Positions 9,030 to 17,099 of a DNA stretch of 64,000 nucleotides are shown here, piece after piece. This stretch comes from JAXDAY01 sp034679345. Its GTDB lineage: Bacteria; Eisenbacteria; RBG-16-71-46; CAIMUX01; VGJL01. The position numbers and the translations under genes are program-made. The notes beneath the pieces were generated by a model that ran no database searches, was not told the DNA's origin, and saw only the letters and a program-made list of their open reading frames with translations. The DNA lies in the NCBI GenBank assembly GCA_034679345.1, contig JAXDAY010000029.1, forward strand, positions 1-64,000, given 5' to 3'. Within the stretch, counting starts at the first letter, position 1, and each line of letters opens with the position of its first letter.

Positions 9030-9086
9030 TTTGAGCCACCAGAAGATGTCGAAGAACAGCGTGACGATGAGAAGCTCGAGGACCAT
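9024..9086 (-). CDS. Possible 20-residue single-span membrane peptide
   Basis: On the minus strand an ATG opens a 20-codon frame reading MVLELLIVTLFFDIFWWLKR, then TAG. It has a hydrophobic core with a basic C-terminal end, the profile of a small single-pass membrane protein. A CAGGGCTGAG ribosome-binding-like stretch precedes the ATG. It lies downstream of the phosphatase gene on the same strand, in a 289-base gap (8951-9239) that otherwise contains only a 12-bp tandem repeat and weak hairpins. I do not recognise a family. A frame of this size could arise by chance. Confidence 0.3.
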   Translation of the reverse strand: MVLELLIVTLFFDIFWWLKR

Positions 9087-9239
9087 GGCTCAGCCCTGCC
9101 TTTCGCCCCGCTCCCGCGGGTACCGCGAGCCCTTCGATCCGTTCGATCCTCTGTCGACCCCATCACCACCCAGGAGGCCCGTTCGTCTCTCTTCCCACTA
9201 TCAGAATCGGCAGGAACGTGAGTCGGGATGAGCGAAAAA

Positions 9240-11699
9240 TCATCCACCCGCGGGGGGGCTCTGGGTGCCCGCCTTGAGGATGAGGATCGTCGTGTCGTCC
9301 TCCAGGGCGGATGACTGCTGGATCCGGGCGAGGAGGTGCTCGACCAGCCCGGTGGCCGTCAGGCGGTGCTGCGCGCGAACGATCTCCTCGAGCTGATCTT
9401 CCCGGAGGGAGGTTCCCTTCGTCTCCGGGTCCGCGATCCCGTCGGTGTAGCAGAGGATCAGATCCCCGGCCCGCAGCCGCACGACGCCCAGCGGATAGGC
9501 GACCTCGGTCTGGATCCCCAGCAGCAGAGAGGCCGCCTCCAGGTGGTGGAGGGAACCGTCGGAGCGCACGAGCATCGGGGGAGGATGTCCGGCGCTCGAG
9601 TAGCGCAGCTCTCCGATCGCCGGGTCGTAGATGGCGCAGAACAACGACACGAATCGGTCGGGAGTGCTGATCTCGCAGAGCGTGCGGTTCATCGCGTCGA
9701 GGACGCGATCGGGCTCCCCGCGACTCCTTGCCTCGGCGCGGAAGAGGGCCTGGACATGCGCCATCAGCAGCGCGGCTGGGACCCCCTTCCCGGAGACGTC
9801 GCCGATGGCGATGGCCACGCGCCCGTCGGGGGTCTGGAGGAAGTCGTAGTAGTCTCCCCCGACCTCCTCGCAGGGCAGCGTCGCCGCGCGCAGCTCCAAC
9901 CCTGGCAGGTCCGGCGCCCGCTGGGGAAGAAGCTGGCGCTGAAGCGCCCGGGCGACGGCGAGCTCTTTGTCGAGCGCCTCCTTCGCGCGGAGGTCGCGCT
10001 GGAACTGAGCGTGCTCGATCGCCAGCGCGGTCTGACTCATGAGAGCGTCCAGGATCTCGATGTCGGATCCGCTGTAACCCTCCCCGCCGGCGCGCCGTCC
10101 GAAGAGAACGATTCCAAATCGACGGCTGCGCGTCGCGATCGGAGCGAGTAGGCGCGCGTCGACGGCTCCAAGCGTCACGTCCTCGCCCCGCGGGAGCAGG
10201 CCGTAGGGGATCTCGCCCTCGATCTCCTCGCGCAGAACCGGCTCGCCGCGATGGTAGACCGACTGACGGAAGGACGGGCCGATCTCCATCACGCGGCGCT
10301 CGAGATGGGGAATCCCCCAGGTGAAGTCCGCGGCCTTCGCGATGCCGTCCTCGGCGAGGAAGCAGCCGCGCTCGATGCCAAGGGTACGCGCCGCCGCCTC
10401 GAGGCTGCCGCGGACGATCTGCGTCTCGTCGCCGAGCAGCGGGAGACCGCGCGCGAGCTCGCGCAGTCGTCTGCGGGACTCGAAGCGATCGGGGTAGACG
10501 GAGCGGTCGACGAGATCCTGCAGGTGGATCCGGATCGGGCTGAACAACACGATCACGAAGAGGAACGCCAGCACGCTCACGAGGGTGCCGGAGAGCGCGG
10601 TCACCGAATGGAGGAGAGCGCGCAGGAGGAAGTAGGAGAGGAAGTAGAGCAGGACGAGAACCGCGGTGAGGCCGGTGATCGTGAGGCTGCGCTTGACGAG
10701 GAGCTCGATGTCGAAGACGCCATGGCGGAGGATCGCGTAGCCGAATCCAACCGGGAGCAGGACGAGGCCGATCGCGGAGAGACGATCGGCGGGGATCTCC
10801 CTGCCCGGCAGCAAGACGTGGAGTCCGATGACGACGGCGATCGGCGCCACCGCTCCGATGGTCGCCCAGAGCGCCACTCGCAGCTTGCGGCGAACCGCCT
10901 CCGTCCTGGTTCCTCGATAGGCCAGGACGAAGAGGATCAGCGCGGCCGCCAGGCTGGCGGCGGTCGCCGCGCTTGCGAGCGTCGAGCCGAGGGCGTGGAT
11001 CTTCCCCTCCGGCTCGAACCCCCGAATCCCGGCGATCCCCCCCAGAGCGATCAGGAAGATCGCGCTGGAAGGGAGATAGACCAGCGCCAAGATCCAGCGG
11101 CCGGCGCGCAGCGGGGCCCGCACGTAGGGAAAGAGCATGAAGAAGTGGAGGAAGAGGGCCGGGAAGAAGGCGCTCATCATCGCCTGAGCGACCCGGGCGC
11201 CCTCCTGGAACGGGGAAGCGGGCGGGACGTAGGGATCGAAGAGAAGAAGCGCCAAGCCCAAGCAGATCATGAAGAAGACGAAGGTCAGACCCCCGATCCG
11301 GCGGGTCACGACCATGGTGCCGACGAAGAGCGCGATCAGAGCCGCCGCGGCCCGCGCGAGACCCCACGCGACCTCCCCGGGCGGCATCCGCTCGGGCGTC
11401 AGGAAAGCCGTGCGCCTTTCGCCTCCCCTCTCGTAGACGAGCCGCATGGCAACGCCGGGCTTGCCGGCGCGCAGCAGGCTGGAGAGGCCCGGCAGCAATC
11501 GCACACGCTCGCCGTCGACCGAGACGATTCGATCGCCCACCTCGAGGCCCGCCTTCGCCGCCGGCCCCCCCGATCGCACGAGACCCACGGTCTGCTCGCG
11601 TTCGCTCATTCCGAGGAACGGGGCCTCGGCGAGGCGGCCGGCCTCGACGATGATCGACGCGGCGACTGCCGTGGCGAGGATTCCCAGGAAGAACCGCAA
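9240..11699 (-). CDS. Membrane-anchored PP2C-type serine phosphatase (RsbU/SpoIIE family) with PDZ and GAF domains
   Basis: An 819-residue regulator. After a first hydrophobic segment comes a PDZ domain (about 30-100, GLEVGDRIVSVDGERV), then seven or more membrane spans to about residue 400, a GAF domain (about 430-575), and a SpoIIE/RsbU phosphatase domain (about 610-815) with GGDYYD, GDVSGKG, SAGH, YTDG and DDTT metal-site motifs all present. Such enzymes dephosphorylate anti-anti-sigma (STAS) proteins, but no STAS or RsbW gene is nearby. The start is unclear: TTG 11699 lacks a ribosome binding site, while a CTG at 11723 sits six bases after GAGGAGG. It has its own promoter, divergent from fliW. 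Confidence 0.88.
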   Translation of the reverse strand: MRFFLGILATAVAASIIVEAGRLAEAPFLGMSEREQTVGLVRSGGPAAKAGLEVGDRIVSVDGERVRLLPGLSSLLRAGKPGVAMRLVYERGGERRTAFLTPERMPPGEVAWGLARAAAALIALFVGTMVVTRRIGGLTFVFFMICLGLALLLFDPYVPPASPFQEGARVAQAMMSAFFPALFLHFFMLFPYVRAPLRAGRWILALVYLPSSAIFLIALGGIAGIRGFEPEGKIHALGSTLASAATAASLAAALILFVLAYRGTRTEAVRRKLRVALWATIGAVAPIAVVIGLHVLLPGREIPADRLSAIGLVLLPVGFGYAILRHGVFDIELLVKRSLTITGLTAVLVLLYFLSYFLLRALLHSVTALSGTLVSVLAFLFVIVLFSPIRIHLQDLVDRSVYPDRFESRRRLRELARGLPLLGDETQIVRGSLEAAARTLGIERGCFLAEDGIAKAADFTWGIPHLERRVMEIGPSFRQSVYHRGEPVLREEIEGEIPYGLLPRGEDVTLGAVDARLLAPIATRSRRFGIVLFGRRAGGEGYSGSDIEILDALMSQTALAIEHAQFQRDLRAKEALDKELAVARALQRQLLPQRAPDLPGLELRAATLPCEEVGGDYYDFLQTPDGRVAIAIGDVSGKGVPAALLMAHVQALFRAEARSRGEPDRVLDAMNRTLCEISTPDRFVSLFCAIYDPAIGELRYSSAGHPPPMLVRSDGSLHHLEAASLLLGIQTEVAYPLGVVRLRAGDLILCYTDGIADPETKGTSLREDQLEEIVRAQHRLTATGLVEHLLARIQQSSALEDDTTILILKAGTQSPPAGG

Positions 11700-11762
11700 G
11701 CCGCGGAACCAGGGTGCCTCCAGGACGAACCTCCTCAGCGTGAGTCGTTTACGGCATGAGCG

Positions 11763-11791
11763 AAGCTAGCGATCCCGGTCGAGGATGTCAA
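11763..11791 (-). promoter_or_regulatory. Strong sigma-70-type promoter for the PP2C phosphatase gene
   Basis: Minus strand: consensus -35 TTGACA (11786-11791), 17-base spacer, -10 TAGCTT (11763-11768). It lies in the 223-base divergent gap between the phosphatase gene and fliW. I saw no clear promoter for fliW itself in this gap. Confidence 0.65.
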
Positions 11792-11922
11792 CGCCTCACG
11801 CCGCATCCGGGACTTTGCGTCGGGACCGAAGGAACTTCTCCAGCAGGCCGCGAGACGAGCCGATGTACGGATCGTGCGGGGTCGGATCGACCCCGCGACG
11901 CGAGCGCCGAAAGGATGGAAGG

Positions 11923-12414
11923 ATGAGGATCGCAAACGGGCAGCTCGGAGAAATCGATGTCCGATCCGCTCCTGCGCTTCATATCCCCGGAGGGCTGATC
12001 GGATTCGAGGACCATGAGCGCTACTACCTGATCGATCGCGAGGAGTTCGAGCCATTCCGCTGGCTCGTCGCCGCTGATGACCCGCAGCTCGCCTTCGCCG
12101 TCGTTGATCCCGATCCGTTCCTGGACGAGCCGTACGTGGTCGCCCTCACCGAAGCGGATCGCACGATCCTGGATCTGGAGGAAGGGGAAGGCGTCCGGCT
12201 GCTCGCGCTCGTCTCGCCCGGGGAGAGGGGGGAGCCACCGACGTTGAATCTGAAAGGGCCGATCGCGGTCGCGTCGAACGGGATCGCCCGGCAGATCCTC
12301 GTCTATAGCTCGAAGGCGCCCCTCCGGCATCCGACCTCCTCGGCCCACGAACCGGTTCGGCGCGGAGCCCGAGGCCGCCAGGGCGTCGGGGTCCTGGACA
12401 GGCGAGCCGCCTGA
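11923..12414 (+). CDS. fliW: Flagellar assembly factor FliW
   Basis: FliW binds CsrA and relieves its repression of flagellin translation; free flagellin competes for FliW, closing a homeostatic loop. The 163-residue product has the family pattern IPGGLIGFEDHERYYLI near the N-terminus and NLKGPIAVASNGIARQI towards the C-terminus. I chose ATG 11923, with AAAGGATGGAAGG upstream, over an in-frame start at 11785. csrA follows after 21 bases, the usual pairing. Confidence 0.94.
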   Translation: MRIANGQLGEIDVRSAPALHIPGGLIGFEDHERYYLIDREEFEPFRWLVAADDPQLAFAVVDPDPFLDEPYVVALTEADRTILDLEEGEGVRLLALVSPGERGEPPTLNLKGPIAVASNGIARQILVYSSKAPLRHPTSSAHEPVRRGARGRQGVGVLDRRAA

Positions 12415-12435
12415 GCGAAAGCGACGGTAATCACG

Positions 12436-12690
12436 ATGCTGATCCTGACACGGAAGTTGGGAGAGAACATCCGGATAGGCGACAACGTCCGGATCATCGT
12501 CCTCGATATCAAGGGGGGACAGGTCAAGCTCGGGATCGATGCCCCTGCGAGCGTGGCTGTCCATCGCGAGGAGATCTACGAGCGGATTCGCGAGGAAAAC
12601 CGCAGGGCATCGGGGATTTCCTCTCGCGCGCTTCGCGAAGTGGCGCAGATCTTCCAGAAGGGGCGTCCGCCCACCAGACGCCCGACCTGA
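12436..12690 (+). CDS. csrA: Carbon storage / translational regulator CsrA
   Basis: An RNA-binding dimer that represses translation by covering ribosome binding sites at GGA-containing hairpins. The 84-residue product starts MLILTRKLGENIRIGDNVRI, the signature of the family, and contains GGQVKLGIDAP and the VHREEIYERI helix. The C-terminus is about 20 residues longer than in the shortest homologues, as is usual for FliW-associated CsrA. No clear Shine-Dalgarno sequence is visible, so translation may be coupled to fliW. Confidence 0.97.
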   Translation: MLILTRKLGENIRIGDNVRIIVLDIKGGQVKLGIDAPASVAVHREEIYERIREENRRASGISSRALREVAQIFQKGRPPTRRPT

Positions 12691-12755
12691 CCCGGTTTCG
12701 CGGGCTGATTGCGTCGATTTAGACTCGCCGAATCGACCCTTCATGGGATCCCGCC

Positions 12756-12783
12756 TAAAGCTTGCGGTCTCGATTGCCGATCG
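12756..12783 (+). promoter_or_regulatory. Sigma-28 (FliA)-like promoter
   Basis: TAAAGCTT (12756-12763), then GCCGATCG (12776-12783). This closely resembles the enterobacterial sigma-28 consensus TAAAGTTT-N11-GCCGATAA, with a spacer one base longer. It lies between csrA and the FlgM-like gene, about 65 bases before its ATG. fliA itself is encoded 6.5 kb downstream. Confidence 0.6.
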
Positions 12784-12847
12784 AGAAACCGGAGGGGCGG
12801 CGGAACTTCCGCGCAGCCGCGATCGACGCAAGCAAGGAGAGCCCGGC

Positions 12848-13192
12848 ATGGCGCCACGCATCGAGCAGGACCGACCAAGCCGGCCTCCCGATTTCCCTCC
12901 GACGGGGAGGGTGATCCCCTACGAGACCTTCCTCGCGGCGAAGGCGCGTCGGGAGGCGGACGACCGGTCGAAGGACGGCGTGACCCCGCCCCGGGCCTCG
13001 ATCCAGGAGAGGCGCAAGAAGCTCCGCGAGGCTATCCGCCGTCTTCCCGACGTGCGCAAGGACAAGGTGCGCCGCGCGCGCAAGCGGATCCAGGACGGCT
13101 TCTACGACCGGCCCGAAGTCCTCGATGCGATCGTCCGACGCCTCTTGCGAGACAATCGAAAGCCGCGAGGCAAGGGGGGGAAGCAAGGGTGA
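12848..13192 (+). CDS. FlgM-like anti-sigma-28 factor (probable)
   Basis: A 114-residue, highly basic protein with a Pro-rich N-terminus. The C-terminal 60 residues, from RRLPDVRKDKVRRARKRI to VLDAIVRRLL, match the FlgM pattern of a short helix, VR.DKV, a G-x-Y turn (here GFYDRP) and a final amphipathic helix. FlgM holds FliA inactive until it is exported through the hook-basal body. A clear AAGGAGAG site precedes the ATG. The GTGA overlap with the PilZ gene and the sigma-28-like promoter in front fit flagellar late-gene control. FlgM is short and variable, so the family call rests on pattern and context. Confidence 0.6.
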   Translation: MAPRIEQDRPSRPPDFPPTGRVIPYETFLAAKARREADDRSKDGVTPPRASIQERRKKLREAIRRLPDVRKDKVRRARKRIQDGFYDRPEVLDAIVRRLLRDNRKPRGKGGKQG

Positions 13193-13884
13193 GCGGCGAA
13201 TCCCGAAAGAAGGTCCGGCGCGCGCGCGTGCTCGGGCCGGGGGCGATCCTCACGCTCGAGTGTCCGAGGAGCGGCGAACGATTGAAGATGAGGGTCACGC
13301 GGCGCTCCGGGCGGGCGCTCGACGTGGAGCCCCTCCATGGCGGCAATCCGGTCCCCTGCTCGACGCCGGGATCGGAGGTGCTGCTGCGCGTCGCGCGCCC
13401 ATTCGGCCTGTTTCTCTATCGAGGCAAGATGGAGCGGGCCGCCCCGGTCGGAGCCGCGCAGATCCTGCTGTCAGAGGCTCCGCCGAGACGCCGGCAGCTC
13501 CGCCACTTCTTCCGCATGCGCGTCCGGATGGGTGTCGTGGTCGAATCGAACGGCCGGGGCGGGACGGCTCCGGTGCTTCGCGCCTCCAACCTCTCCGGGA
13601 GCGGGATTCTCCTGATGGATCCGCAGGGCAGGCTCGCGCTCGACGCCACGGCTCGAGTCGGACTGCCGATCGGCACCAGGGGTGAGATCGCCCGGCTCGA
13701 CGCGAGGGTGGTGCGCGTGGAGACAGGGCCACCGCGCCGCGCCGCTCTCTGCTTCGAAGGAATCGGCGAGGCAACGCGCAAGGCGATCCTTCGCTATCTC
13801 GTGCGCGAGCATCGCCGCCGCCTCGGCGCCCCCGCGGGGGAGGCGACCCCGGGCAAGATCATCTGCCTCGGCCGATCCGCCTGA
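13189..13884 (+). CDS. YcgR-like PilZ-domain c-di-GMP receptor
   Basis: A 231-residue protein with an N-terminal YcgR-type beta domain (about 1-100) and a C-terminal PilZ domain. The c-di-GMP binding motifs are both intact: RxxxR in LRHFFRMRV and [DN]xSxxG in ASNLSGSGILL. YcgR proteins brake the flagellar motor when c-di-GMP rises. A diguanylate cyclase is encoded 7 kb downstream in the same island. The GTG start overlaps the preceding stop as GTGA. Confidence 0.87.
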   Translation: MSGESRKKVRRARVLGPGAILTLECPRSGERLKMRVTRRSGRALDVEPLHGGNPVPCSTPGSEVLLRVARPFGLFLYRGKMERAAPVGAAQILLSEAPPRRRQLRHFFRMRVRMGVVVESNGRGGTAPVLRASNLSGSGILLMDPQGRLALDATARVGLPIGTRGEIARLDARVVRVETGPPRRAALCFEGIGEATRKAILRYLVREHRRRLGAPAGEATPGKIICLGRSA

Positions 13885-13924
13885 CGCCGCCTTCCCGCTG
13901 CGTCTCCACCTATCCACAAACTCC

Positions 13925-13954
13925 TTGAGAGGCCCTCCCGCGCGCTGCTAACCT
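13925..13954 (+). promoter_or_regulatory. Possible sigma-70-type promoter for the histidine kinase gene
   Basis: TTGAGA (13925-13930), 18-base spacer, TAACCT (13949-13954). The ATG at 13966 is only 11 bases after the -10 and has no ribosome binding site, so the mRNA would have a leader of a few bases at most. Confidence 0.4.
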
Positions 13955-13965
13955 CGCGGCGCGCA

Positions 13966-15483
13966 ATGGAATCGTTCGCCCTATCGCTGCGCCCGTTTCT
14001 GGGACCCCGCCCCTACGGCCTCTATGCCCTGGGAGCCGACGGTTCCCCGCCAAGTCTTCTGCTCTCAGGCGAGCCATGGCCGCCCGCAGGGATCGATCCG
14101 CTCTCGATCCTGGCCTCGAGCGAGATCCCCTCGAAAGGCGACAGCGCGACGCCGCTCCCGGCCTGCCCCGGGATGCTCGCCCTTCCGCTGGGCGCCGGCG
14201 AAGGGACGCAGGGGGTCCTTCTCGTGCAGACCGCCCGGCGCGCGGTTGATCGAGGCCGCAAGGCGTTCGACTGGGACGCGATCCGCGCCTGCTGCGTGGC
14301 GTCTCTTCTCCTCCACGATGCCCGCGCGCGATCCGACTCCACGCGCGACTTCGTTCGGATGCTCCTCGATCACCTGCCCTTCGGGATCATGGCGATCGAC
14401 TCCCTGGGCAGGATCCGCAGGCTGAGCGGCCAGGCCGAAGCGATCCTTGGCTACCGCATCGAGGAGGCGATGGGGATGGATTGCCTCCGCGTCTTCCGCC
14501 CCTCGGGACTGGACGCGAATCCCCTTCGACTCGGGCGAAAGAAGGGGCCGACGAAAGCCGAGCTCTACCTGAACGATCGCGAGGGGAACGAGAAGCCGGT
14601 CTGGATCCAGGTCTCGCGCATCCCGGCGACGGCGGGCGAGCTCGCCGACGGGCTCCTTGTGGTCATGCGCGACACTTCGGAGGAGCGGGCCTTCGAAGAG
14701 GAGATGCGGCGCCGCGAGCGGCTGGCCTCGATCGGGGAGCTCGCCGCGGGCGTGGCGCACGAGATCCGCAACCCCCTCACCGGCATCGGCAACTGCGCCC
14801 AGGTGCTGCGCGACCGGATCGTTCCCGGAGACTCGATGCACAAGATGGTCCAGATCATCCTGGAGGAGACGCAGCGGCTCGACCGGATCGTGGAGGGCCT
14901 CCTGCACTTCTCGAGACCGGGGCGGCCGCAGCTGAAGGAGTGGGATCCACTGGAGATCGTACGGCGGGTGATCGACCTGGAGGCGAAGGCGCTCGCCACG
15001 GCGGGCATCGGCGTCGAGGTGAAGTCGAGGGGGAGGATCCCTTCGATCTTCATCGATCCCGACCAGATCGCGCAGGTGCTCCTGAACGTGGTTCGAAACT
15101 CGATCGATGCGATGGCCTCGGGGGGACGCATGCTGATCGAGTGCGGCGTCGTCCGCCGCAGACCCCACGTGCGCCGGGGGATGGGGAAACGGAAGTCCGA
15201 TCGGTTCCGGATGGCCGAGGATGCGCCGCGGGCGCGCTACGTGCAGATCCGGGTCACCGACACGGGGCGGGGGATTCCCGCGGATCTCCTGCCGCGGATC
15301 TTCGATCCCTTCTTCACCACCCGCTCGAAGGGGACCGGGCTCGGGCTCTCGATCACGGGAACGATCGTCCGGGAGCACGGAGGGTTCATCTCGATCCGCT
15401 CGGTGGAAGGAAAAGGCACGATCGTTTCGATTGATCTGCCGGTGGAGCGACGCCATGGCGAGAGAAGAAGACAATCCGGCTGA
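13966..15483 (+). CDS. PAS-domain sensor histidine kinase (FlrB/NtrB-like)
   Basis: A 505-residue soluble kinase. The N-terminal 120 residues are of unclear fold (GAF-like). A PAS domain spans about 125-235, the HisKA domain includes GVAHEIRNPLTGIGN with the phospho-acceptor His at residue 265, and the HATPase domain has N, G1 (DTGRGIP) and G2 (GTGLGLSIT) boxes. No membrane segment is seen. It overlaps the downstream sigma-54 activator by 29 bases. Kinase-activator pairs of this type (FleS/FleR, FlrB/FlrC) drive middle flagellar genes. That role here is inferred from the two sigma-54 promoters just downstream. Confidence 0.9.
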   Translation: MESFALSLRPFLGPRPYGLYALGADGSPPSLLLSGEPWPPAGIDPLSILASSEIPSKGDSATPLPACPGMLALPLGAGEGTQGVLLVQTARRAVDRGRKAFDWDAIRACCVASLLLHDARARSDSTRDFVRMLLDHLPFGIMAIDSLGRIRRLSGQAEAILGYRIEEAMGMDCLRVFRPSGLDANPLRLGRKKGPTKAELYLNDREGNEKPVWIQVSRIPATAGELADGLLVVMRDTSEERAFEEEMRRRERLASIGELAAGVAHEIRNPLTGIGNCAQVLRDRIVPGDSMHKMVQIILEETQRLDRIVEGLLHFSRPGRPQLKEWDPLEIVRRVIDLEAKALATAGIGVEVKSRGRIPSIFIDPDQIAQVLLNVVRNSIDAMASGGRMLIECGVVRRRPHVRRGMGKRKSDRFRMAEDAPRARYVQIRVTDTGRGIPADLLPRIFDPFFTTRSKGTGLGLSITGTIVREHGGFISIRSVEGKGTIVSIDLPVERRHGERRRQSG

Positions 15484-16870
15484 GATCGGGCATCGAATTC
15501 TCGTCGTCGACGACGAGGAGTCGATCCGGGTCTCGTTGACCGAGGCGCTGTCGGACGGCGGCAACGTGGTTCGCGCCGCGCCGGGCGGCAAGGAGACGAT
15601 GGCGATCCTCGCGTCGGAGATGATCGATCTCGTCCTGCTGGATCAAAACCTCCGCGAGTCGGGGGAGAACGGGATCGAGATCCTACGGGAGATCCGCCGC
15701 CGCCATCCCGACGTCGTGACGATCATGATGACCGCCTACGGCCGCATCGAATCGGCCGTCGAGGCGATCAAGCTAGGCTGTTTCCAGTACATCACCAAGC
15801 CGCTGGACCTCGACCAACTCCAGCTGCTGATCGGCTCGGCCCTCTCCACGTCGAGACTCCAGCGCGAGGTCGAGTTCCTCCGCCTGCAGCAGCAGAAGGT
15901 GTTCGATCCGAGCGAGATCTTCGGTCCGAGCAAGGAGACGCAGAGGTTGCTCGCCCTCGTTCGCAAGGCCGCGGCCTCGCCGACCTCGACGGTGCTGATC
16001 CGCGGGGAGACCGGCGTCGGCAAGGAGCTCATCGCCCGCCAGGTCCATACCCACAGCCCCGTCGCGGCCGGGCCGTTCGTCGACTTCAACTGCAGCGCCG
16101 TGCCGGAGAACCTGGTCGAGTCCGAGCTGTTCGGCTACGAGAAGGGGGCCTTCACCGACGCGAAAGGCAGCAAGCGCGGCCTGTTCGAGCTGGCCGATCG
16201 GGGAAGCCTCTTCCTGGACGAGATCGCGGAGATGCCTCCGGGCATGCAGGCGAAGCTGCTCCGTGTGCTGGAGACGAAGTCGTTCCGCAAGCTCGGCTCC
16301 ACGGTCGACATCCGGGTCCATGTGCGCGTGATCGCCGCGACGAACAAGGATCTGCTCCAGGAGGTCCGAGAAGGTCGGTTCCGGGAGGATCTCTACTACC
16401 GGCTGGACGTGATTCCGGTCTTCATCCCCGCCCTGCGCGAGCGTCCGGAGGACGTGCCTGTCCTCGCCGCCCACTTCATCGAGCGCTTCGCCCGCGAGCT
16501 GGGCCGACCGGTCCCGAGGATTGCGACGCCGGCGATGGACCTGCTGCGCGGCTATCACTGGCCGGGCAACGTACGGGAGCTTCGCAATCTGATGGAGCGG
16601 CTGATCCTCATGGCCGGCGGCTCGGAGATCACCGAAGAGGATCTGCCGGCCAATGTGCGCGGCGGAGCCGGCGAGGCTCTCTCGGGCGCGGCCGGTGGGC
16701 GAATCCTCTTCCCTCAGGATCGCTTCCTCCCCCTGGAGGAGATCGAGAGGGCGGCCATCCAGCACACCCTTGCCCGGGTCGGCGGGAACAAGACGAAGGC
16801 TGCCGAGGTCCTGGGAATCAGCCGGCAGACCCTTCGCACGAAGCTCAAGGAGGACGAGGGGGCCGACTGA
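15455..16870 (+). CDS. Sigma-54-dependent response regulator (NtrC/FlrC family)
   Basis: A 471-residue activator with receiver domain (phospho-acceptor Asp63 in LVLLDQNLRES, acidic pair VVDDEE), an AAA+ domain with Walker A GETGVGKE, Walker B SLFLDEIAEM and arginine-rich sensor regions, and a Fis-type helix-turn-helix (NKTKAAEVLGISRQTLRTKL). The sigma-54 contact loop reads GAFTDA rather than GAFTGA, a variant also known from working members. ATG 15455 is inside the kinase gene, implying coupled translation. Likely targets are the -24/-12 promoters at 17031 and 18293. Confidence 0.93.
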   Translation: MAREEDNPAEIGHRILVVDDEESIRVSLTEALSDGGNVVRAAPGGKETMAILASEMIDLVLLDQNLRESGENGIEILREIRRRHPDVVTIMMTAYGRIESAVEAIKLGCFQYITKPLDLDQLQLLIGSALSTSRLQREVEFLRLQQQKVFDPSEIFGPSKETQRLLALVRKAAASPTSTVLIRGETGVGKELIARQVHTHSPVAAGPFVDFNCSAVPENLVESELFGYEKGAFTDAKGSKRGLFELADRGSLFLDEIAEMPPGMQAKLLRVLETKSFRKLGSTVDIRVHVRVIAATNKDLLQEVREGRFREDLYYRLDVIPVFIPALRERPEDVPVLAAHFIERFARELGRPVPRIATPAMDLLRGYHWPGNVRELRNLMERLILMAGGSEITEEDLPANVRGGAGEALSGAAGGRILFPQDRFLPLEEIERAAIQHTLARVGGNKTKAAEVLGISRQTLRTKLKEDEGAD

Positions 16871-17030
16871 GGGCCGGCGCCGCTCCCCGACACGGTCCGG
16901 TCAACTTCTTGCCCCCCCTTCCGCCCCATGCGGATGGTTCGTGGCCGCCTCCCGATGCGCGATGCCCTGCCCGCGGCCTCGACGCGCCTGAAACCGGGCA
17001 TTCCGGGAGGGCTCCACTCGGCCGCGGACT

Positions 17031-17046
17031 TGGCATGGGCGTTGCA
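17031..17046 (+). promoter_or_regulatory. Sigma-54 (-24/-12) promoter for the CheB-like gene
   Basis: TGGCATGGGCGTTGCA: GG at 17032-17033 and GC at 17044-17045 with exactly ten bases between, matching TGGCAYG-N4-TTGCW. The translation start is at 17100. It lies in a 229-base gap (16871-17099) directly after a sigma-54 activator gene. Confidence 0.75.
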
Positions 17047-17099
17047 GCGTCCTCCCGCGGGGAGCCGCGAACGATCGGCTCGCCCCGAAGGAGACATCG

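Noticed and set aside
10251..11759. A 502-codon open frame on the plus strand opposite the PP2C phosphatase gene.
   Set aside because: It is antisense to a protein with complete phosphatase, GAF and PDZ motifs; the translation is Glu/Arg/Asp-rich low complexity, as expected for a shadow frame in G+C-rich DNA.
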